Shown: one piece after another, positions 36,293 through 49,526 of the stretch
Layout: each line of letters opens with the position of its first letter
How positions within the stretch are numbered: the first letter of the stretch is position 1
Notes under the pieces: generated by a model
What the model was told of the DNA's origin: nothing
What the model saw: the letters and a program-made list of their open reading frames with translations, nothing else
Databases searched by the model: none
Position numbers and translations under genes: made by a program
NCBI RefSeq assembly: GCF_018613575.1
Contig: NZ_JAGGPX010000011.1
Coordinates: 103,482-167,481, forward strand
Length of the DNA stretch: 64,000 nucleotides
Direction: 5' to 3'
Origin: Planococcus sp. ISL-110
GTDB taxonomy: Bacteria; Bacillota; Bacilli; Bacillales_A; Planococcaceae

Positions 36293-37627
36293 TCAGCCTC
36301 CCAAATAAGTTTTTCCGCGTTGATAAAATTCGTCCATTTCTTCTTTCGGCACCAAAGCGCCGCCGGTTGCCCAAACAATGTGATTAACAGCAGACATCCT
36401 AATTCCATTCGCTTCGGCATATTCGGTCTTTTGAACTTTCAAGGGGCCCAGCAAGCCTGCTGTAGCAGAAGGCTCGACGAAAATTTCTTCGCTGTCCGCC
36501 AGAAGAGCCAGTAATTCAAACAGCTCCCGGTCTTCTACTGTATAGATGCCGCTGATCGTTTTTTCGCTGATGCCCGAAGCAAAGCTGGAAGGCCTGCCGA
36601 CTGCGAGCCCATCACCTTCTGTAACATTGTCAATGCCGAGATCCTGGACGCAAAGTTTTTCTTTTTCGCCAGTCATCAAGCCGACCAACACAGCAGGAGA
36701 ATGGGTAGGTTCCACAAAAAAGCAATGGACCGCATCGCCGAAAACCTGCCGCAGCCCGAATGCAATGCCGCCTGGTGCCCCTCCTACTCCGCAGGGCAGG
36801 TAGACAAAAAGCGGATGGTCGGCATCCACCTGGATGTTTGCGCTCTCCAATTGTTTTTTGAGGCGGAAAGCAGCGACGCTATAGCCTAAAAACAAGTGTT
36901 TTGACTTTTCATCATCCACAAAATAAGCTTCTGGCTTGGCAAGCGTTCTCTTGCGTCCCGCCGAAATGGCTTCGCTGAAATCTCCTTCGAATTCCACCAC
37001 AGTCACACCTTTTTCGCGCAACAGGTCTTTTTTCCACTGTTTGGCGTCTGAAGACATATAAACGGATACCTCAAAACCTAGCTTGGCGCTGATGATGCCT
37101 ATGCTGAGGCCCAGGTTTCCTGTAGAGCCTACGCCAATAGAATACGGGCTGAAAAACTGCTTTAACCGTTCGGATGAAAACTGTTTGTAAGACTGTTCTG
37201 TTGTCAGCAAGTTCGCTTCAATGGCCAGTTTTTCTGCATGGTGCAGCACTTCGTAAACGCCACCGCGAGCTTTAATGGATCCAGCGATCGGCAATTGGTT
37301 ATCGCATTTCAGGTATAGCCCGCCTGTAATTTCTCCAGCCCCACGAGCATTAAGTTGTTGCTTCATGTTGGGAATCTCGCACAGCGGCGATTCCACAATG
37401 CCGTTTGCTGCTGCCGTATCCGGAAACTCCGCTGCTAAATACGGTGCGAACCGCTGCCAAAGCCCTTCTGCCCGTTCCATATCCACGAGGTTTACCGGCA
37501 GCCCGGACATATCAGCCATCTTTTGGTGGTTCGGGTTCAGCCAGACAACCGGCTCTAACTCAATGATGTTCTTTAACAATGGATATTTTTTAATCCAGCT
37601 GTTCAATTGCTGCTGCGAAATGGTCAT
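36293..37627 (-). CDS. dsdA: D-serine dehydratase (D-serine ammonia-lyase)
   Basis: PLP enzyme turning D-serine into pyruvate and ammonia, giving D-serine tolerance. The 444-residue length is right for DsdA. The PLP lysine is Lys119 in GSIKARGGVYEVL; the phosphate-binding loop GVGSTGNLGLSIG and the glycine-rich CGVGGAPGGIAFG are intact. AAAGGGG precedes the ATG. No dsdC-type regulator or permease flanks it. It is followed within 4 bases by two small membrane-protein genes, and sits in the accessory block between pyrE and rqcH. Confidence 0.95.
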   Translation of the reverse strand: MTISQQQLNSWIKKYPLLKNIIELEPVVWLNPNHQKMADMSGLPVNLVDMERAEGLWQRFAPYLAAEFPDTAAANGIVESPLCEIPNMKQQLNARGAGEITGGLYLKCDNQLPIAGSIKARGGVYEVLHHAEKLAIEANLLTTEQSYKQFSSERLKQFFSPYSIGVGSTGNLGLSIGIISAKLGFEVSVYMSSDAKQWKKDLLREKGVTVVEFEGDFSEAISAGRKRTLAKPEAYFVDDEKSKHLFLGYSVAAFRLKKQLESANIQVDADHPLFVYLPCGVGGAPGGIAFGLRQVFGDAVHCFFVEPTHSPAVLVGLMTGEKEKLCVQDLGIDNVTEGDGLAVGRPSSFASGISEKTISGIYTVEDRELFELLALLADSEEIFVEPSATAGLLGPLKVQKTEYAEANGIRMSAVNHIVWATGGALVPKEEMDEFYQRGKTYLGG

Positions 37628-37713
37628 ACAAATCCCCTTTCGTTCAATTGGCCTATTAGCTTCATCATACAGGACCGTCCTAAAAAATTCATCCTATCCT
37701 CGGCCAGGATGTT

Positions 37714-37890
37714 TCATTGCACGTAAAAAAGCTCTCGCTGATAGCCAATAAACATTTCGTCGTTTTGGCTGGGAAGATTCGCGATTAATATATCTGCATA
37801 GACCTGTGCCAAATCCTTAAATAGGTCTACTGAATTCTTGCCGTTTTCATGATTCAGGCAACCCCTTTTATGGTTGTTTTCCTCAATCAA
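37714..37890 (-). CDS. Possible short ORF or gene remnant (low confidence)
   Basis: In the 314-bp gap between dsdA and pyrE one minus-strand frame is open from the pyrE terminator to TGA at 37716-37714. From TTG 37890 it reads 58 residues, including DLFKDLAQVYADILIANLPS and then NDEMFIGYQRELFYVQ. There is no ribosome binding site before the TTG and I do not recognise the protein. It may be the 3' end of a decayed gene. The remainder of the gap, 37628-37713, should hold the dsdA promoter; it contains the palindrome AGGACCGTCCT. Confidence 0.25.
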   Translation of the reverse strand: MIEENNHKRGCLNHENGKNSVDLFKDLAQVYADILIANLPSQNDEMFIGYQRELFYVQ

Positions 37891-37916
37891 ATTCCAAATA
37901 TAGAAAGCTCTGAAAC

Positions 37917-37944
37917 AAAAAAACCGGCCAAAAGGCCGGTTTCA
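37917..37944 (-). terminator. Terminator of the pyr operon
   Basis: Minus-strand AAACCGGCC TTTT GGCCGGTTT stem followed by TTTTTGTTTC, directly after pyrE. Confidence 0.92.
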
Positions 37945-38561
37945 CAAATTTCCTGCTTTCAGTTTTTCATGCCAATCCGCGAGCATTGGCATATCTTCTT
38001 CACCGATGGCTCCTGTGCTCAATGCCTGTTCGACAAGCGCCGGAAAGTCCGTCAGCGTATGGAAAGTATAGCCCGCTCCAGTGATTGCTTCAATCGACTG
38101 CGGCAAATCGTAGGTAAAGATGGCGACGATACCTAGTACGTCAAAGCCTGCTGCCTCGAGTGCTTGAGCTGCCTGCAGCACAGATCCGCCTTTCGAAATC
38201 AAATCTTCCACGACAACCACTTTTTTGCCTGGCTCGACTTTGCCTTCAATCATATTCGTCTGGCCATGTTCTTTGGCTTTTGAACGAACATAAACCATCG
38301 GCAGTTCAAGCAGATCGCTGACCCATGCTGCATGAGGAATGCCGGCAGTCGCTGTTCCTGCCACCACTTGGCAGTCCGGATAAAACTCTTTGATGGTGTC
38401 CGCTAAACTCGCGGCAATGTCTTTTCGCACAGCCGGATAAGACATGGTCAAGCGGTTGTCGCAGTATATCGGCGATTTGACGCCTGATGCCCACGTAAAC
38501 GGTTCCTGGGGGCGAAGCTCGACCGCACCAATGGCCAGTAAATGGTTTGCTATTTTGTATT

Positions 38562-38565
<4 letters not shown>
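37942..38565 (-). CDS. pyrE: Orotate phosphoribosyltransferase
   Basis: Joins orotate and PRPP to make OMP. The 207-residue protein has [16 protein letters not shown] near the N-terminus and the PRPP loop [13 protein letters not shown] (about 116-128). A frame opens at ATG 38580, but TTG 38565 ([19 protein letters not shown]) follows GGAGTGG with good spacing, overlaps the pyrF stop by four bases and matches homologues better. Last gene of the operon. Confidence 0.95.
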
Positions 38566-40922
<2,357 letters not shown>

Positions 40923-40926
<4 letters not shown>

Positions 40927-43900
40927 ACACCTGCCCCCATTTCTTCAGCTGAGAAGGTCATTGATTCGATGACACGCAGCATCGCTTCTGCCGTATCCAG
41001 AGAAGTCAGGCACGGAATGCCGTTTTCGACTGATTCGCGGCGAATACGGAAGCCGTCGCGCTGTGGCTGCTTGCCTTTCGTCAATGTGTTGATGACGATT
41101 TGCGTGTCGCCAGTTTGGATAACATCTAGCAAGGTTTTGCCTGCTGAACCGATTTTGCCGATTGGCGCCACTACAATGCCCGCTTCTTCGAAGGCTTTGG
41201 CTGTACCGCCGGTCGCCATGATCTGGTAGCCGATCGCTTTAAAACGCTTTGCTAAGCCAACCGCTTCTTCTTTGTCTTTGTCCGCTACCGTCAGCAGCAC
41301 TGTGCCATGATCTTTGACTTCCATGCCGGCTGCTGCCAGGCCTTTATACAAAGCTTTTTCAAGTGTCGTGTCTTTGCCCATGACTTCTCCGGTGGATTTC
41401 ATTTCCGGTCCAAGCGTGATGTCGACACGGCGAAGCTTCGCGAAGGAGAAGACCGGTACTTTGACAAAGACGCCTTTCGAGATTGGCGCAAGGCCAGGTG
41501 TAAAGCCCTGCTCGACGATGCTTTGGCCCAAGATCGCTTTTGTTGCGATATTGGCCATCGGGATTGAAGTGATTTTGCTCATGAACGGCACCGTCCGGCT
41601 TGACCGTGGGTTGACTTCGATGACAAAAACTTCGCCTTTAGAAATGACGTACTGGATATTCAGCAAGCCGACAATGTTCAGCCCTTTGGCCAGGCGCGTC
41701 GTGTAATCGACCAGAGTGTCCAATAATTCGGTCGAAATGTTTTGCGTCGGATAAACCGCAATCGAGTCGCCCGAGTGGACACCCGCACGTTCAATATGCT
41801 CCATGATTCCCGGAATCAGTACGTTTTCCCCATCCGATATGGCATCCACTTCGATTTCGATTCCTGTCAGGTAACGGTCGACCAGAACCGGATGTTCCGG
41901 ACTTGCTTCTACCGCATGTTCCATATAATGCTTCAGGTCTTCTTGGTTGTAGACGATTTCCATGGCGCGTCCGCCGAGTACATAAGAAGGACGGACCAAT
42001 ACCGGATAGCCGATGTCCGCAGCGATGATGATCGCTTCTTCTGCGTTGACAGCCGTTTTGCCTAAAGGCTGTGGAATGCCGATTTCGTGCAGGGCTGCTT
42101 CGAATTTATTGCGATTTTCCGCTCTGTCCGTATCTTCAAGGGAAGTCCCGAGAATTTTGACACCGTTTTGTTCCAGTTTTTCAGCCAGATTGATGGCTGT
42201 CTGCCCGCCGAACTGGACGACAACGCCTTTTGGCTGCTCCAAATCGACAATGTGCATGACATCTTCGATTGTCAGCGGTTCAAAATACAATTTATCCGAA
42301 ATCGAGAAATCTGTCGAGACAGTTTCCGGATTGTTGTTGACGATGATCGCTTCATAGCCCGCTTCTTTGATGGCCCAGACAGAATGTACGGTTGCGTAGT
42401 CGAACTCCACTCCTTGGCCGATGCGTATCGGTCCCGAACCGAGGACAATGACGGATTCTTTGTCTGTTTTCACCGATTCGTTTTCATCTTCGTATGTGCC
42501 GTAGAAATAAGGGGTTTCGGATTCGAATTCAGCCGCACAGGTATCGACCATTTTGTAGACCGGCATCAACTTTTGTTCTTTGCGCCAGTTATAGACTTGC
42601 TGCTCGGTCGTGTTCCATAGTTTTGCAATCGTCCGGTCAGCAAAGCCCAGGCGTTTCGCGTGTTTGGCTGTCTCGTAATCAAAAGAAGCCTTTTTCAATA
42701 CTTCTTCATATTGAACGATGTTTTCGAATTTCTTCAGGAAGAATAAATCAATTTGACTCCATTCGTTGATGGTTTCAATCGTCACCCCGCGGCGAAGTGC
42801 TTCGCCGATAAAGAACAGGCGCTCGTCCCCGGCCCGGCAGATGCGTTTTTGAATCCATTCGTCGCTCATGGCGTCGGCATTTTTCAGTTCTAAGTGGAAC
42901 TGGCCTGTTTCCAATGAACGCACTGCTTTCAGGATTGATTCTTCGAACGTGCGGCCCATAGCCATTACTTCGCCTGTCGCTTTCATTTGCGTTCCCAAAT
43001 TGCGTTTTGCCGATTCGAATTTATCAAATGGCCAGCGTGGAATTTTGGTGACCACATAATCCAGTGCCGGTTCAAAAGCGGCGTAGGTCCGGCCAGTGAC
43101 CGGGTTCATCATTTCATCCAATGTCAAACCGACCGCAATTTTGGCAGCCAGTTTAGCGATCGGATAACCCGTCGCTTTTGAAGCCAAGGCTGAAGAACGG
43201 CTAACACGCGGATTTACTTCGATGATGTAGTAATTAAAGCTGAATGGGTCCAACGCCAACTGCACGTTGCAGCCGCCTTCGATTTTCAAAGCACGGATAA
43301 TTTTCAGCGATACATTGCGCAGCATCTGGTATTCACGGTCAGACAAAGTTTGGCTTGGGGCCACAACAATCGAATCGCCCGTATGGATGCCAACCGGATC
43401 AATATTCTCCATGTTGCAGACGACAATCGCCGTATCGTTTTTATCGCGCATCACTTCGTACTCGATTTCCTTGAAGCCTGCAATCGATTTTTCGAGCAGA
43501 CATTGTGTCACAGGGCTGTATTTCAAACCGCTGGCTACAATTTCCTTCAGTTGCTCGTAGTCATGGCAAATGCCGCCGCCAGTGCCGCCTAATGTAAAGG
43601 CAGGACGGACGATAACGGGATAGCCGACACGCGCAATGAATTTTTCCGCTTCCGCCATGTTGTGGATGATATCCGAATCCGGAACCGGTTCTCCGAGTTC
43701 GTTCATCAAAGTTCTGAACAAGTCGCGGTCTTCCGCTTTATGAATGGCTTCGAGCTTTGTCCCTAAAATTTCGATATCCAATTCGTCCAAAATGCCCGAT
43801 TCGTCGAGTTCGATCGCCATGTTCAGCCCTGTCTGGCCGCCGAGTGTCGGAAGAAGCGCGTCCGGACGTTCTTTGCGCAGGATACGGCTGACGAATTCAA

Positions 43901-44111
43901 GGGTAATTGGTTCGATATAGACTTTATCTGCAATTTCAGTATCTGTCATGATGGTCGCCGGATTCGAGTTGATCAAGATGACTCGGTAGCCTTCTTCCCT
44001 CAATGCCAGGCAGGCTTGTGTGCCGGCATAGTCGAATTCTGCTGCTTGTCCGATGACGATAGGTCCGGAACCGATGACGAGTATACTTTGGATGTCTTGT
44101 CTTTTAGGCAT
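40923..44111 (-). CDS. carB: Carbamoyl-phosphate synthase large subunit
   Basis: Makes carbamoyl phosphate from bicarbonate, two ATP and ammonia channelled from CarA. The 1062 residues contain two homologous ATP-grasp halves ([17 protein letters not shown] near 13 and [16 protein letters not shown] near 558) and a C-terminal MGS-like allosteric domain ([18 protein letters not shown]). In the pyr operon and so pyrimidine-regulated; UMP inhibition is expected. It overlaps carA by 8 bases. Confidence 0.98.
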
Positions 44112-45198
44112 GTTGTTGCTCCTTTCGAGTTGCGTTCATTACATCTATAAAGCGGTCAAATAAGTAGTTTGAGTCTTCTGGTCCCGGTGAAGATTCCGGA
44201 TGGTACTGAACGGTGAAAGCTGGATAATCCAGGTGTGCCAGACCTTCGTTTGTTCCGTCGTTCAATGCACTGTGCGTCACTTTCAACCGTGTACCTTGCA
44301 GTGTTTCTTCATCTACTGCGTAGCCATGGTTCTGGGAAGTGATTTCGATTTTCCCGGTAATCAAGTCACGGACCGGATGGTTGCCGCCGCGGTGGCCAAA
44401 CTTCAGTTTGAAGGTGTCCGCTCCGCAGGCTCTTGCAAACAATTGGTGCCCCAGGCAGATGCCGAAAATCGGAACGTTGCCGAGCAGTTCGCGTACGACT
44501 TCTACACATTCCTCTACATCTTTCGGATCTCCAGGGCCGTTTGACAGCATAACGCCATCTGGTCCCCAGGCCAGAATTTCTTTTGAAGAAGTGTTGTAAG
44601 GTACTACAATCACATCGCAGTCACGGTTGTTGAGCTCGCGCAAGATGCCGTGCTTCATGCCATAATCGATCAGCACTACACGTTTGCCTCGGCCTGGGCT
44701 TGGATAAGGGCGTACTGTTGAAACCTGTGCCACCTGGTTTCTTGGCAGTACTGTCGCCTGAAGTGTCTTGACGACTTCATCGACTTGGACGTCTTCTCCT
44801 GCTGCAGTTAAAACGCCTTTGATGGCACCTTTCGAGCGGATCAAGCGCGTTAATTTACGTGTGTCGATACCGGAGATTCCGGGAATGTCTTTGATTTTAA
44901 AAAGTTCATCAAGCGTTGCTTTATTTCTGAAGTTGGATGGGAATTCAGCGATTTCACGGACCACCATTCCTTTGACTGCCGGTTCGATCGATTCGAAGTC
45001 ATCACTGTTGATGCCGTAATTGCCGATCAGCGGATAAGTCATTGTGACAATCTGTCCGCAGTAGGAAGGGTCTGACAAAATTTCCTGGTAACCGGTCATG
45101 CTCGTATTAAAAACAATTTCTCCAACTGAGGCAGCGTCGCCTCCAAATGCTGTTCCTTCAAATACCGTACCGTCTTCTAAGATCAAGTAACGTTTCAT
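44104..45198 (-). CDS. carA: Carbamoyl-phosphate synthase small subunit
   Basis: Glutamine amidotransferase subunit that supplies ammonia to CarB. The 364-residue form starts at ATG 45198 ([19 protein letters not shown]), sharing one base with the pyrC stop. The class I GATase nucleophile is in [13 protein letters not shown] and the His/Glu pair in [12 protein letters not shown] frame extending to 45264 lies within pyrC and is rejected. 364 residues equals the B. subtilis PyrAA length. Confidence 0.97.
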   Translation of the reverse strand: MKRYLILEDGTVFEGTAFGGDAASVGEIVFNTSMTGYQEILSDPSYCGQIVTMTYPLIGNYGINSDDFESIEPAVKGMVVREIAEFPSNFRNKATLDELFKIKDIPGISGIDTRKLTRLIRSKGAIKGVLTAAGEDVQVDEVVKTLQATVLPRNQVAQVSTVRPYPSPGRGKRVVLIDYGMKHGILRELNNRDCDVIVVPYNTSSKEILAWGPDGVMLSNGPGDPKDVEECVEVVRELLGNVPIFGICLGHQLFARACGADTFKLKFGHRGGNHPVRDLITGKIEITSQNHGYAVDEETLQGTRLKVTHSALNDGTNEGLAHLDYPAFTVQYHPESSPGPEDSNYLFDRFIDVMNATRKEQQHA

Positions 45199-46475
45199 CA
45201 ATTTTTCTCCTCCTGCCATACGATTTCTCCACCAAAAATGGTCATTACCGGCCACCCTGTACAACTCCAGCCATCAAATGGTGTATTTCTGCCTTTCGAT
45301 AAAAACGCTTCTGCCTGTATCGGCTGTTCTTTTTCCAGATCCAGCAGCACCAAGTCGGCGGTGTTGCCGGGTTCCACTGTGCCATATGGCAAGTTGAACG
45401 CTTCACTCGGTTTGATGGTCAGCCAGTCGATCAACTGCTGCAGCGTCCATGTCCCTGTTTTAACGAATTTGCTGTAGAGCAACGGGAATGCTGTTTCAAA
45501 TCCAACAATGCCGAACATCGAACCGTTCATGCCGTTGGTTTTTTCTGCCGCTGTATGCGGCGCATGATCCGTGGCAATAAAGTCCAGTGTGCCGTCAAGC
45601 AAGCCCTCGTGCAAAGCTTGCCAATCTTCCTTGGCACGGAGCGGCGGGTTCATCTTGTAGTTCGCGTCGTCTGCCGGAATGTCGTCTTCAGTCAACAACA
45701 GATGGTGTGGAGTCACTTCAGCCGTTACGCGGATGCCGGCCCGTTTTGCGTCACGGATGACGCGCACCGATTCTTTCGTGCTGACGTGGCAAACATGGTA
45801 ATGTGCGCCTGCCGCTTCGGCCAGCAGTATGTCGCGTGCAATATGCACCGATTCTGCGATGGATGGTATCCCTTTCAGCCCTAGCTCTTTGCTGCGCTTA
45901 CCTTCGTGCATGACGCCGTCATAAATTAAGCTGTTGTCTTCACAATGGGCAACGACCGCCATATCGATTTTTGCTGCATCCTGCATCGTTTCGTACATCA
46001 TTCCCGCTTGCTGGATGCCGACTCCGTCATCGGTGAAAGCGAAAGCGCCGTTTTCTTTCAGCTCCTGCAAGTTCGTGCGTTCTTTTCCAGCTTCTCTTAT
46101 GGTGATAGAAGCATACGGCAAAACCCGGATAAGCGCATTTTTCTCGATCAATCCGTTGACCAGCTGCAGGTTTTCTTTCGTATCGGGAACAGGCCGCGTG
46201 TTCGGCATTGCACAGATGGTTGTGAAACCACCTTTTGCTGCTGATTTTGTCCCACTTTCGATAGTTTCTTTCTGCTCGCCGCCCGGTTCACGCAAATGCA
46301 CGTGGACATCAACAAATCCTGGTGCGATCATCCGGCCTTTGCCGTCAATTTCCATTTCGTCTTTCACTTTTAAGTCTTTGCCGATTTCATTGACCTTGCC
46401 ATCCGCGATGCGGATATTAGTTGATGCCAATTCTCCATTTTGCAGCATGTTTACGTTTTTAATGAATAAATTCAA
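45198..46475 (-). CDS. pyrC: Dihydroorotase
   Basis: Closes carbamoyl aspartate to dihydroorotate. The 425-residue amidohydrolase has metal ligands His58 and His60 in [15 protein letters not shown], a third-ligand region [19 protein letters not shown] and the catalytic Asp in [10 protein letters not shown]. Type I dihydroorotase length. One base separates it from pyrB. Confidence 0.97.
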   Translation of the reverse strand: MNLFIKNVNMLQNGELASTNIRIADGKVNEIGKDLKVKDEMEIDGKGRMIAPGFVDVHVHLREPGGEQKETIESGTKSAAKGGFTTICAMPNTRPVPDTKENLQLVNGLIEKNALIRVLPYASITIREAGKERTNLQELKENGAFAFTDDGVGIQQAGMMYETMQDAAKIDMAVVAHCEDNSLIYDGVMHEGKRSKELGLKGIPSIAESVHIARDILLAEAAGAHYHVCHVSTKESVRVIRDAKRAGIRVTAEVTPHHLLLTEDDIPADDANYKMNPPLRAKEDWQALHEGLLDGTLDFIATDHAPHTAAEKTNGMNGSMFGIVGFETAFPLLYSKFVKTGTWTLQQLIDWLTIKPSEAFNLPYGTVEPGNTADLVLLDLEKEQPIQAEAFLSKGRNTPFDGWSCTGWPVMTIFGGEIVWQEEKN

Positions 46476-46476
46476 G

Positions 46477-47352
46477 TTAATCTCTCCCTTTCAATGCGTA
46501 TTCAAGTACTGCCATCCGGACAAATACTCCGTTTGCCATTTGTTTGAAGATTCGTGAGCGTTCGCATTCAACCAGGCAGTCTGCAATTTCCACACCGCGG
46601 TTGATCGGTGCCGGATGCATGATGATGGCGCCGTCTTTCATCCTTTTTTCCCGTTCAATCGTCAAACCGTATTGCTCGTGGTAGTTTTCTTTCGAAAACA
46701 AGGCCGATACCGCATGCCGTTCATGCTGGACACGGAGCATCATCACCACATCGGTCTTTTCGATAAAATCGTCCAAGTGCTCCGAAGAGTCATACTCTCC
46801 GCTCCATTCTTCTGGACAGATAAAGGTCACTCTAGCACCCAGCTGCTTGAGTGCCGCCGCATTCGATTTCGCTACGCGGCTGTGTGCAATGTCCCCGACG
46901 ATGGTGACGTGGATGCCTTCCACTCGGCCAAATTCCTGGTAGATTGTCAGCAAGTCCAGTAGAGACTGCGTCGGATGCTGCCCAGAGCCGTCTCCGCCGT
47001 TGATGACCGCTACTTTGCAGCCTTCAAGCTGCTGGTAGTATTCCTCTTCCTCGTGTCGGATGATGACTGCACCCACACCGATCGCTTCCATCGTCTTGAC
47101 CGTGTCGTACAGCGTTTCCCCCTTCAGGATGCTGGAAAAGGCTGTTTCAAACGGCAGCACGGCCAGCCCCATCTTGTGCTCGGCCATTTCAAAACTCATC
47201 TTGGTCCGTGTGCTCGGTTCGAAAAACAAGTTGACGACTGTGCCGTCAATCGGCGCTTTTTCACCTTGCCGGAAATTTTCTGCACGCTCCAACAAACTCA
47301 TGATTGTTTTGTTTTCCAAGTTGTTCATGGATAGTAAGTTCGGCAAAATCAT
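46477..47352 (-). CDS. pyrB: Aspartate carbamoyltransferase catalytic subunit
   Basis: Condenses carbamoyl phosphate and aspartate. In 291 residues the carbamoyl phosphate site FFEPSTRT (43-50), [18 protein letters not shown] and [11 protein letters not shown] are intact. As usual in Bacillales there is no pyrI regulatory subunit. Expression is governed by the PyrR attenuator just upstream (47374-47466). Confidence 0.97.
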   Translation of the reverse strand: MILPNLLSMNNLENKTIMSLLERAENFRQGEKAPIDGTVVNLFFEPSTRTKMSFEMAEHKMGLAVLPFETAFSSILKGETLYDTVKTMEAIGVGAVIIRHEEEEYYQQLEGCKVAVINGGDGSGQHPTQSLLDLLTIYQEFGRVEGIHVTIVGDIAHSRVAKSNAAALKQLGARVTFICPEEWSGEYDSSEHLDDFIEKTDVVMMLRVQHERHAVSALFSKENYHEQYGLTIEREKRMKDGAIIMHPAPINRGVEIADCLVECERSRIFKQMANGVFVRMAVLEYALKGRD

Positions 47353-47373
47353 CTCATCCTTTCATTCGCTAGA

Positions 47374-47466
47374 CAAAAAACACCTTCCCAGGGGCAGGAA
47401 GGTGTGAGGAAAAAAGGGTAGAGTCCACCCTGTTCTTCAACCCTTTCCATGCCTCTCTGGACATTC
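47374..47466 (-). promoter_or_regulatory. PyrR-binding attenuator between pyrP and pyrB
   Basis: The minus-strand RNA reads GTCCAGAGAGGC (47462-47451), the PyrR recognition loop, in an anti-antiterminator, then the antiterminator GGTGGACTCTACCC, then a terminator ACACCTTCC / GGGAAGGTGT with TTTTTT (47406-47374). UMP-bound PyrR should favour termination before pyrB. Confidence 0.93.
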
Positions 47467-47478
47467 ATTAAAAGGTGA

Positions 47479-48765
47479 TTATTCAGTTCCCTCGTCTAAT
47501 TCGTTCTTATTCAAGCCCGGCAGCACCATATTGAGGATGACCCCAACAATAGCGGCGAGCGCCATTCCCTCGATCGAGAAGGATTCGCTGAATTCCAGTT
47601 TAGCTCCGCCGATGCCGATGACCAGGATGACTGAGGAAATGACCAAGTTCCGGTTATTGCCAAAGTCGATGTTATTGTCTACCAGCATGCGCAATCCTGA
47701 AGAAGCGATGATGCCGAACAACAGGATGGAAATTCCGCCAAGAACAGCTGTCGGAATGGTCTCAATGACCGCCATCAGTTTGCCGAGAAAAGAAAAGGCG
47801 ATGGCGAATACTGCGGCTCCCATGATCACATAAACTGAGAATACTTTCGTAATGGCCAGGACGCCGATGTTTTCACCGTATGTGGTCTTTGGCGGACCAC
47901 CGACCAGTGAAGAAATAAAGGTTCCGATGCCGTCGCCCAGAATCGAGCGATGCAAGCCCGGGTCTTTTATGTAATTGCGATTTACGATTTTTCCAAGTAC
48001 CAGTTGATGTCCGATGTGTTCTGAAATCGTGACGATGGCGATCGGGACCATAACGAACAGCAAGGTCGGTGTGACCTGGAACGAATAATCCACACCAGGA
48101 ATCAGAAATTCCGGCACTGCGAACCAGCTTGCTTCGCCGATTGCCGTAAAGTCGATAATGCCGATGGCGGCTGAGTAAGCATAGCCCACGATGATGCCGA
48201 TCAGGATGGGCATCAACGAAATGATGTTCTTGAAATAAATGTTGCAGATAATCGCTGTCAGTAAAGTGACGATGGCTGCCGAGAAATGCAGCAGGCTGTA
48301 TTCCGAACCGTTGCCCACTGGAATGGTCATGGCCATATCCACCGCGGTGCCTGACAATGCCAGGCCGATAACGATGATGACAGGTCCCACCACAATCGGT
48401 GGAAGCAACTTCATCAGCCATTGGTAGCCGGTCTTCCAGATGACCAAAGCGACAATGGCGTAGACCAATGAAACGAACATGGCGCCGATCATTGCAGAGC
48501 CGATGCCACCGGTTTCAGTGGCAATCGTGATTGGTACGATAAAGGCGAATGAAGATCCCAGATACGCCGGTACTTTAAATTGTGTAATCAGTATGAAAAT
48601 AATAGTGGCGATACCGCTTGTCAATAACGCTATGGCAGGACTTAAGCCGACTAGCTGCGGTACCAGGATAGTCGCTCCAAACATCGCAAACATATGCTGC
48701 AGGCTTAGTGAGATCCATTGCCCGGCTTTCGGTTTATCATGTACATCCAATATTGCTTCGCTCAA
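47479..48765 (-). CDS. pyrP: Uracil permease
   Basis: Nucleobase:cation symporter-2 family uracil importer. The 428 residues are strongly hydrophobic with about 14 membrane segments. Family motifs are LQHMFAMFGATILVP near the N-terminus, the QLVLGKIVNRNYIKDPGLHRS loop region and the TTYGENIGVLAITKV signature. It lies only 27 bases after pyrR, leaving no room for an attenuator there. Confidence 0.96.
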   Translation of the reverse strand: MSEAILDVHDKPKAGQWISLSLQHMFAMFGATILVPQLVGLSPAIALLTSGIATIIFILITQFKVPAYLGSSFAFIVPITIATETGGIGSAMIGAMFVSLVYAIVALVIWKTGYQWLMKLLPPIVVGPVIIVIGLALSGTAVDMAMTIPVGNGSEYSLLHFSAAIVTLLTAIICNIYFKNIISLMPILIGIIVGYAYSAAIGIIDFTAIGEASWFAVPEFLIPGVDYSFQVTPTLLFVMVPIAIVTISEHIGHQLVLGKIVNRNYIKDPGLHRSILGDGIGTFISSLVGGPPKTTYGENIGVLAITKVFSVYVIMGAAVFAIAFSFLGKLMAVIETIPTAVLGGISILLFGIIASSGLRMLVDNNIDFGNNRNLVISSVILVIGIGGAKLEFSESFSIEGMALAAIVGVILNMVLPGLNKNELDEGTE

Positions 48766-48792
48766 TTTCCGTTCTCCCCTGTCTCTATCTCT

Positions 48793-49465
<673 letters not shown>

Positions 49466-49496
49466 AAAGGTGTTCATTATTCGATTCGTTTTTTCA

Positions 49497-49526
49497 AGTA
49501 TAAAGAAAGGTGATTGGGTTTGTCAA
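49497..49526 (-). promoter_or_regulatory. Sigma-A promoter of the pyr operon
   Basis: Minus-strand TTGACA (49526-49521), 18 bases, TATACT (49502-49497). The -35 box overlaps the rluD stop codon. Confidence 0.88.

Noticed and set aside
45934-46557. 207-codon plus-strand frame opposite pyrC and the end of pyrB
   Set aside because: Serine/proline-rich shadow of pyrC; both pyrC and pyrB show all family motifs on the minus strand.
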